Origin: Halorubrum ruber
GTDB lineage: Archaea > Halobacteriota > Halobacteria > Halobacteriales > Haloferacaceae
Direction of reading: 5' to 3'
Assembly (NCBI RefSeq): GCF_018228765.1
Contig: NZ_CP073695.1
Span: forward strand, 806,001 to 870,000
Length of the DNA: 64,000 bases
The notes beneath the pieces are model-generated. The model had not been told where the DNA came from and did not search any database. It saw nothing but the letters and a program-made list of their open reading frames with translations. Positions within the stretch are counted from its first letter, which is position 1; every line of letters starts with the position of its first letter. Shown one piece after another: positions 59,057 to 64,000 of this stretch. The translations under genes and the position numbers were made by a program.

Positions 59057-60301
59057 CTATTCGCTCCCGACCTTCGTCGTCACCCGGAACGTCTCGGGCG
59101 GGCTGAGGATGCCGGCGACCGTCCCCATCGAGTGGACGACGGTGATCAGCGGGGCCAGCGGGACCGCCAGCGCCCACCGGCGGTGGTCGTCGCCGTAGTA
59201 GCCGACGCCGAGGAGGAACCAGCCGAGCGTACACAGCGCCAGTCCCATCGACGCTACGAAGAACAGTCCGCTGTAGGCGATCGTCACGCTGAGCAGCGAC
59301 AGCGGGACGACGAGCAGGGTGACGATCGGCGAGAGCGCCCACGCGTAGTTGCGGACCCTCGTCAGCAGTTCGTACCGGAACGGGAGCATCGCCGACGCCT
59401 GGAGGTTTCCGGCCGCCCAGCGGCGGCGCTGCTGGACGATCTCGTACAGCGACGGCGGCGCCTCGTTCCGGCAGACCGCGTCCGACAGCGCGAACGTCAC
59501 GTCGAACTCCCGGAACGCGGCCCAGACGAACGCGGTGTCCTCGACCAGCGTCTCGCGGTCCCACGTCGTCTCGTCTTCCACCTCGGTCCGGACCGCGATG
59601 CCGCCGCCCCACGCGAACAGCGGGATCGAGAGGCGCGCGAACGCGCGCTGTTCGACCTGGACGCCCATCCGGTAGATGTCGGCCAGGTAACTGAGGTTCG
59701 ACCCAGTGAGTCGGGGCTTCTCGCGGAGCTGGACGATGTCCGCGTCCGGGAGGCCGTCGAGCGACTCGACGATACTGTCCTCGTCGAGGTACAGCACGAA
59801 CTCCCGCTGAGGGTCCAGCGCCTGGCGCGCCCACTCCTGGGCGCGCCCCTTCCGGACCGCGTCACACGCGAACTCCTCCGGGACGACGTGGACGGTCGCC
59901 CCGCTCACGTCGATCTCCGACTCCGCGATCACGTGGACGTCGTCGAGCCCCTCGGGCAGGGAGTCGACCGTGTCCTGAACGACTTCGGCGGCGTCGACGG
60001 TCATGATACGGACCTGAATCTCGTCGAGGCCGTACTCGTTGGGCGGCGCCTCGTAGCCCGCGCCCACGACTCCCGTGAGCACGAACCAGACGAGCGCGGT
60101 CGCGCCGAAGAGGAGCGTCACGCCCCAGAGCGCGATCCCGAACAGCGACCCGAGTCCGCCGTCGCCGACTGCGGTGGTTGCCGCCGCCTGCGCGGGAGCG
60201 GTGCCCGGGCCGGAGAGGACCGTCGGTGCGAACAGCGTCGCGAGGCCGCCGACGACGAGCGCCAGCGTCACCCCGATCAGTGCGATACGTTCGGTGTTCA
60301 T
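59057..60301 (-). CDS. Membrane glycosyltransferase family 2 protein, 414 aa
   Basis: Two N-terminal helices (about 8-25 and 50-75) are followed by a GT-A catalytic domain with LYLDEDS (nucleotide-sugar/metal), VEDTAF and the processive QRRRW motif. Four C-terminal helices close it. This layout (TM-GT2-TM with Q-x-x-R-W) is that of processive or single-addition cellulose-synthase-like enzymes. The product is unknown; no polysaccharide genes flank it. ATG 60301 is preferred as the first residues of the first helix follow it. Confidence 0.85.
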   Translation of the reverse strand: MNTERIALIGVTLALVVGGLATLFAPTVLSGPGTAPAQAAATTAVGDGGLGSLFGIALWGVTLLFGATALVWFVLTGVVGAGYEAPPNEYGLDEIQVRIMTVDAAEVVQDTVDSLPEGLDDVHVIAESEIDVSGATVHVVPEEFACDAVRKGRAQEWARQALDPQREFVLYLDEDSIVESLDGLPDADIVQLREKPRLTGSNLSYLADIYRMGVQVEQRAFARLSIPLFAWGGGIAVRTEVEDETTWDRETLVEDTAFVWAAFREFDVTFALSDAVCRNEAPPSLYEIVQQRRRWAAGNLQASAMLPFRYELLTRVRNYAWALSPIVTLLVVPLSLLSVTIAYSGLFFVASMGLALCTLGWFLLGVGYYGDDHRRWALAVPLAPLITVVHSMGTVAGILSPPETFRVTTKVGSE

Positions 60302-60656
60302 CGTGCCCCCCACTCCCGCGCCGAGCCCTATGAACCGTCCAAACGTTACAGGAGAATTCAGTCGTATTTCGACCGGATTTACGCGCTTAATCCGATCTGA
60401 TTCGAGACAATCCACAGACTGCGGCGCTATGGTGCGTGTTGGTATGTTTCACGGTGTCGGCTCTGTGTTTCGCGGTTCGAGCCGTCGATCGGCCCGGGTG
60501 CTCGGGGCGCGCGCGTCAGCGGTCGCCGATCAGCTCCGCCGCCAGCCGCTCGCCGCGGGCTGGCCTCCGCCGGGGTCCTCGGGAGGGGCGCGGCCGGGGA
60601 ACGCGTCGCCCCCGCGTCGACCGCGCGTCGCCGTGGAGCCTCCCGCGCTAGCGCGG
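60302..60656. other. Intergenic gap with no supported gene
   Basis: Two short open frames with no recognisable features occur on the plus strand, and the minus strand is broken by stops. The region next to the glycosyltransferase start is moderately AT-rich and probably holds its promoter. The rest is GC-rich without structure that I can see. Confidence 0.4.
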
Positions 60657-60986
60657 TCAGTTGTACCCGCGCCAGCGGTGGCCGCACTCCTTGCATTTAA
60701 AAAACCGGGTCGGCGGCTCGTCCGCGGCGCCGGTCTGTTTGATCGTGTACCACGCCTCGCCGTGGCCGCACTCGTCGCAGACGACGTCTGTCGCGGTCGG
60801 CTTCCCCTCGAAGTTGGCGCCCTCCTCCGTCTCGATCACCTCGTCGCCGGTCTGTTCGGTCGTCGACTCGAACTCGGCCGCGAGCCCCTCGTCGCGCTCG
60901 GCGGTGCCGCCGCAGTCGTCGTTCTGACACACCATCTCCCCGTCGCGAGAGACCATCATCGAGCCGCAGTCGTCACAGAACTGCAT
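60657..60986 (-). CDS. tfs: Transcription factor S (TFS), 109 aa
   Basis: An archaeal TFIIS/RPB9-like elongation factor that stimulates RNA polymerase cleavage. The N-terminal zinc ribbon uses CDDC and CQNDDC. The C-terminal one is CDECGHGEAWYTIKQTGAADEPPTRFFKCKECGHRWRGYN, with the acidic catalytic pair in ADE. Length matches. Structured element array D begins about 70 bases upstream. Confidence 0.95.
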   Translation of the reverse strand: MQFCDDCGSMMVSRDGEMVCQNDDCGGTAERDEGLAAEFESTTEQTGDEVIETEEGANFEGKPTATDVVCDECGHGEAWYTIKQTGAADEPPTRFFKCKECGHRWRGYN

Positions 60987-61057
60987 ATACGTGTTCGACA
61001 GGGGGTCGAGCGGTTTAGGTCCGGTGGGTGCGATCGAGACGAAGAAGCGCGAGGGGA

Positions 61058-61247
61058 TTTATAAACGAGCTCACACCGAGATTGCGGTCGACGTATCGGG
61101 AATCGCTGCCGTGGGCTCTCCGAAAACCTCTGCCGCTCTTTTATAAATAGGTGTCAGTAGCTCAGCGTTGAACACCGCCAAATCCCCAGTCGCTGGCTTA
61201 TAAATAGCTGAGAACAGATCGGCGGCGAACACCGCCAAAGCCCCAGC
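61058..61247 (-). repeat. Tandem 57-base repeat, array D (three units)
   Basis: On the minus strand, units starting at 61247 (GGCTGGGGCTTTGG), 61190 (GACTGGGGATTTGG) and 61133 (GGCAGAGGTTTTCGG) follow the element. The first two are 57 bases apart and end in TATTTATAAGCCAGC and TATTTATAAAAGAGC; the third diverges and ends in GTTTATAAATCC. The array lies between copy D and the tfs gene. Confidence 0.65.
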
Positions 61248-61490
61248 CGCGAGGACTCGCGCGGCTTGCTGCGCTCCTCGTCGCTCACTCCGTTCGCTCC
61301 TGCGGTGCTTACTGCGCCGTGCTTCGCCCTCGCGGCTGCCCCTTTGAGTCCCACCCCGCACCCGCACCGCACAGCACCGCACCTCACGCCTCCCCAGCCT
61401 CGTCAGCCGGCCTCCGCTACGCTCCGGCCGGCTGACTCCCTCGCGCGTGCTCCTCGCGGCCAAGGGCCGCTCGCAGGCACGCGCCACCGC
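61235..61490 (-). ncRNA. Multi-copy structured element, copy D (putative structured RNA)
   Basis: Read on the minus strand. Helix one pairs 61477-61484 with 61443-61450 (GCGCGTGC/GCACGCGC) and encloses GCGGCC/GGCCGC with loop AAG. Helix two pairs GTCAGCCGGCC (61402-61412) with GGCCGGCTGAC (61426-61436). Helix three pairs CAGCCGCGAGG arms (61328-61338 with 61244-61254), shorter than in A-C. The conserved unpaired blocks of copies A-C are present, including GAGGCTGGGGAGGCGTGAGG and GGGACTCAAAGGGGCAG. Confidence 0.55.
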
Positions 61491-61496
61491 ATCTCG

Positions 61497-61503
61497 TTTA
61501 TAA
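61497..61503 (-). promoter_or_regulatory. TATA-like box upstream of structured element copy D
   Basis: TTTATAA lies a few bases from the conserved start of copy D, CGGTGGCGCGTGCC, when read on the minus strand (CTTATAAACGAGATGCGGTGG). Spacing to the first helix is similar to copies A and C. Confidence 0.45.
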
Positions 61504-61525
61504 GTGGTTTCCCCTCACTGGCCCG

Positions 61526-62617
61526 TCAGCCGCCGACCCGCTCCCACACGAGGTGAACGGCGATGCCGACGAGGAACGCGACGCCGAGGTTCGTCGCGAT
61601 CGCGAGGAGGCCGATCCCGACCGAGAGGGCGCGGTTTCCCGAATCAGTGACGTTGCGCGCCAAGGAGACGGCGACGATGGCGAGGAGCGCGCCGAGCATC
61701 GCCAGCGGGAACGCCGCGATGAGCGCGGGCGTGGCGAAGAGCGCGGCGACGAGGTAGCCGGCGCCGAGGACGACGTTCGCGCCGCCGGTCCGCGCGCCGA
61801 AGGCGTACTTGCCGGCGACCCCGTCGCAGCCGTGGCACATGGGAATCCCGCCGAGCGGCACCGCGATTAGGTTGGTGATCCCCATGCTCGTCGACAGCTC
61901 GTCGGGGGTGACGTCGGCGTCGAGCAGGTCCGAGAAGAGGAGGGAGGTCGCCAGCGCGGCGTTGCCGATGGTCATGGCCAACTGCGCGACCACGCCGTCG
62001 AAGGTGGCCCGCGTGAGCGCCGTTCCGAACGCCGGCGTCGGCGGCGCACCGGGCAGCCGTGGCGTCGGCACGCCGGCGACGACGAGCGCGGTCGCGACGC
62101 CGAGGAGGGCAACGGCCAGCGCGCTCGCCTTCCCGTGGCCCGCGAGCGCGAACGCGGCGGCGACCGCGACACCGACGAGCGCGACGAGCGGGTCGTCGAC
62201 CGCGAGTTCGATCCCCGTCTCCAAGAGGACGAGCCCGACCGCGAACTGGACGCCGCGGATGACGGGCTCGCCGATCCAGCGCTCGACGTACGCGAGCGTC
62301 CCGGACAGTCCGATCGCGAGGAGGACGACGCCGAGGATCATCCCCGCGAGCGCGAGCTCGGCGTAGGTGAGCGCGCCCGCGATCGCGAGCGCGGCCAGCG
62401 CCTTCATCGGCTCGACGGACACCGGGAGGCCGTACCGGACCCCCCAGACGACCTGGAACGCGCCGAAGGCGACGAGCGCGTGCGGCAGCGACACGTCCGT
62501 CAGCAGCGCCAGCGCGACGACGAGCGGAATGACCGTAATCGAATCCCCTATCGCGCCGGTGACCGCCCCCGACCCGAACTCGATCGACCGGTACCCCTTC
62601 GAACCGAATTTCACCAC
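61526..62617 (-). CDS. MOT1-like sulfate/molybdate transporter, 363 aa
   Basis: Ten to eleven membrane helices. The MOT1-type signatures are SVEPMKALAALA (a P-V-x-P-M-K-A motif) and GGIPMCHGCDGVAGKYAFGARTGGANVVLG. The second carries the CHGxGG...FGARTG block of molybdate and sulfate transporters of the SulP-related group. It has no STAS domain. No molybdenum cofactor gene is adjacent. Substrate is likely molybdate or sulfate. Confidence 0.88.
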   Translation of the reverse strand: MVKFGSKGYRSIEFGSGAVTGAIGDSITVIPLVVALALLTDVSLPHALVAFGAFQVVWGVRYGLPVSVEPMKALAALAIAGALTYAELALAGMILGVVLLAIGLSGTLAYVERWIGEPVIRGVQFAVGLVLLETGIELAVDDPLVALVGVAVAAAFALAGHGKASALAVALLGVATALVVAGVPTPRLPGAPPTPAFGTALTRATFDGVVAQLAMTIGNAALATSLLFSDLLDADVTPDELSTSMGITNLIAVPLGGIPMCHGCDGVAGKYAFGARTGGANVVLGAGYLVAALFATPALIAAFPLAMLGALLAIVAVSLARNVTDSGNRALSVGIGLLAIATNLGVAFLVGIAVHLVWERVGG

Positions 62618-62705
62618 GTGACGAGGGCATTATCTGCCGAGGTGACTTGAACGTGTTCAGAAATTTCTGGTGGATGCGCTACCGTCAGAGAGAAACTACT
62701 TACGG

Positions 62706-63446
62706 TTACTCTTCGTCGAAGGCGGGATCCTCCGCGTCGACCATCGGGCAGTCGCGGACTCGGAACCGAGAGAAGTCGACCGACTCGACGATTTCGGTCC
62801 CCTCGTGGGTACACGCCGTCTCCGGCGGCGCCGTGAAGTGCGGGCACTGCTGGCAGTAGCTCCGCTTGTCGACCACGCGCTCGTCACCGGTCGTCCCCGA
62901 CCCCGGCGTCTGCCCCAGATCGCCGACCGCACCGCCCTCGGCGGCGTCGTCGAACTCGGTCGCGTCGGCGCCGACCGACGTCCCCTCGTCGAGCGCCTCC
63001 CACACGTCCTCCTCGCCGACGTCGCCGCTCCCCATGGACTCGAAGGGATCCTCGTCGGTCGGCGAGCCGGCGGCGTCGGCGTCCAGTTCGGCGAACGGGT
63101 CGTCCGCCGGGGCGCTCGGTTCGGGGTCCGCGGACGCGCTCGGCTCCGGGTCCGCCCAAGCCGATGTCTCGCTGCCGTCGTCGGTAGCTGCGGCGTCCGT
63201 TTCCCACCCGATATCGGCGTCGTCGGAGCCGCGGGCGTCGTCTCGGGCGGGGTCGGGGCCGTCGTCGACTCCCTCGCCGAGCGCCGCGAAGGGGTCGTCG
63301 GCTTCGTCCGCGTCGGGCTCGTCGAAGCCGTCGTCGGTCTCGTCGCTCGGTTCGTCGCCGAACGGATCGTCACCGAAGGGGTCCCCGTCCGAGTCGTCGT
63401 CGCCGAAGGGATCGGCCTCCGGGTCGTCCGACCGGTCGTCGCTCAT
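62706..63446 (-). CDS. Acidic protein with C-terminal cysteine cluster, 246 aa
   Basis: The first 180 residues are a low-complexity Asp/Gly/Ser/Phe-rich region with DPFGDD-type repeats. The last 50 contain CQQCPHFTAPPETACTHEGTEIVESVDFSRFRVRDCPMV, five cysteines and two histidines that could bind zinc. I do not recognise the family by name. Its ATG overlaps the stop of the zinc-ribbon gene at 63443 (ATGA), so it is translationally coupled to it. Confidence 0.75.
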   Translation of the reverse strand: MSDDRSDDPEADPFGDDDSDGDPFGDDPFGDEPSDETDDGFDEPDADEADDPFAALGEGVDDGPDPARDDARGSDDADIGWETDAAATDDGSETSAWADPEPSASADPEPSAPADDPFAELDADAAGSPTDEDPFESMGSGDVGEEDVWEALDEGTSVGADATEFDDAAEGGAVGDLGQTPGSGTTGDERVVDKRSYCQQCPHFTAPPETACTHEGTEIVESVDFSRFRVRDCPMVDAEDPAFDEE

Positions 63447-64000
63447 CGACGGTCTCCGTCCGGTCCGCCGTCGCTCGCGGCGGTGCTCGTCCGGTCCGTC
63501 GTCCGGCCCGTCTCGTCGCCGTCGTCGGCAGCGACGTCGCCGTCGATAGCTGGCGCATCCCCGACGAGGAGCTTCGACGTGCCGAGGAAGCCGGTGTTCG
63601 GCTCCAAGTCCTCGAACCGGCGCCCGCAGTGGGGACACTCCGGCGCCGACAGCAGCCCCAGTTCGACGCCGCCGCCGCAGTGGTCGCAGTCCGCGGTCCG
63701 CACCCCGTGTCGGTTCGCCGTCCGCGTCAGCGCGTCCACGCGCTCGCGATCGGCGCGGTCGCGCTCGGCCGCGTCGAGCCGGCGTTTGACTCTGACGACC
63801 GCGTTCGCGACCCGCGAGAGCTTGTCGTCGATCTCGGTCAGTTTCTCCCCCGAGATCCCGTCGAGGTCCGCCTCGACGGCGTCCAGTCGGTCGTCGACGC
63901 CGCCGAGTTGATCGTCGACCCCATCGAGGCGGTCGTCGACGCCGTCCAGTCGGTCGCGGACCGCGTCCAGGTCGTCGAGGCGGTCGTCGAGCGCCTCCAG
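63443..64000 (-). CDS. Coiled-coil plus zinc-ribbon protein, partial (runs off the right edge)
   Basis: The open frame enters from base 64000 with LEALDDRLDDLDAVRDRLDGVDDRLDGVDDQLGGVDDRLDAVEADLDG, a heptad-like repeat of LDGVDDR that predicts a coiled coil. After a helical linker comes a zinc ribbon, CDHCGGGVELGLLSAPECPHCGRRFEDL, then a hydrophilic Asp-rich tail. The start lies beyond the window. It is co-translated with the acidic gene downstream. Confidence 0.75.
   Translation of the reverse strand: MEALDDRLDDLDAVRDRLDGVDDRLDGVDDQLGGVDDRLDAVEADLDGISGEKLTEIDDKLSRVANAVVRVKRRLDAAERDRADRERVDALTRTANRHGVRTADCDHCGGGVELGLLSAPECPHCGRRFEDLEPNTGFLGTSKLLVGDAPAIDGDVAADDGDETGRTTDRTSTAASDGGPDGDRR

Noticed and set aside
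1-64000. Insertion sequences or a provirus
   Set aside because: No transposase, integrase or structural gene was recognised in either strand.

Overview
The window is chromosomal DNA of a haloarchaeon. The GC content is very high, the proteins are strongly acidic, many genes look leaderless with a TATA-like box about 25-30 bases before the start codon, and several families are known only from Halobacteria (PitA, DpsA, DUF5806, DUF5812, DUF5778). The overall look is closest to Halorubrum; that genus call is from memory, not from a search. There are about 75 protein genes, three tRNAs (Glu-CTC, Thr-GGT, Gly-GCC), no rRNA, no CRISPR array and no recognisable insertion sequence.

Layout. 0-5 kb: DUF5806 (cut by the edge), a stress protein plus acetyltransferase pair, adk, a DUF106 membrane protein, a DHH phosphoesterase and a second stress protein. 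5.2-8.0 kb: the heme protein gene pitA, bracketed by two inverted copies of an unexplained structured repeat. 8-20 kb: PadR regulator, SDR oxidoreductase, a NitT/TauT-type ABC transporter, deoC, hsp20, a class III aminotransferase, an ITPase, two peptidases and tRNA-Glu. 20-31 kb: an APC permease with a stress protein, a JAMM desampylase-like gene, an XPD-like helicase, nmd3, pdcd5, a PP-loop ATPase, a ferritin-like protein, hisS and a CNNM/CorC-type protein. 31-35.4 kb: a livHMGF transporter operon without a binding protein. 35.5-39.7 kb: lipA, then a small accessory island (orphan nuclease, two toxin-antitoxin-like pairs) ending at tRNA-Thr. 40-64 kb: mostly housekeeping, including phosphate permease, secF-secD, mntR with a GDT1-type transporter, rnhB, rps8e, a potassium channel, dpsA, mutY, tfs and a MOT1-like transporter. 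It also holds a second copy of the helix-turn-helix plus HRWDRHP-type pair.

The strongest unexplained signal is a 256-322 base element present four times (5266-5535 on plus; 7682-8003, 41610-41866 and 61235-61490 on minus). Three helices are kept in every copy although the stem sequences differ, single-stranded blocks between them are nearly identical, and three copies have a TTTATAA box just upstream. In the 41.6 kb copy the only two irregular positions of a 19-base-pair stem are G-U pairs if the strand downstream of that box is transcribed. This is what a structured RNA family would look like. A tandem 57-base unit carrying TTTATAA boxes follows the element. Separately, a 14-base duplication of the tRNA-Gly 3' end encloses a perfect three-way-junction inverted repeat.

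Four genes (APC permease, nmd3, a winged-helix regulator, a RelE-type toxin) each need exactly one extra base to be intact. Two sit at short G/C runs, so read or assembly error is the first suspect there; the toxin may be genuinely dead.
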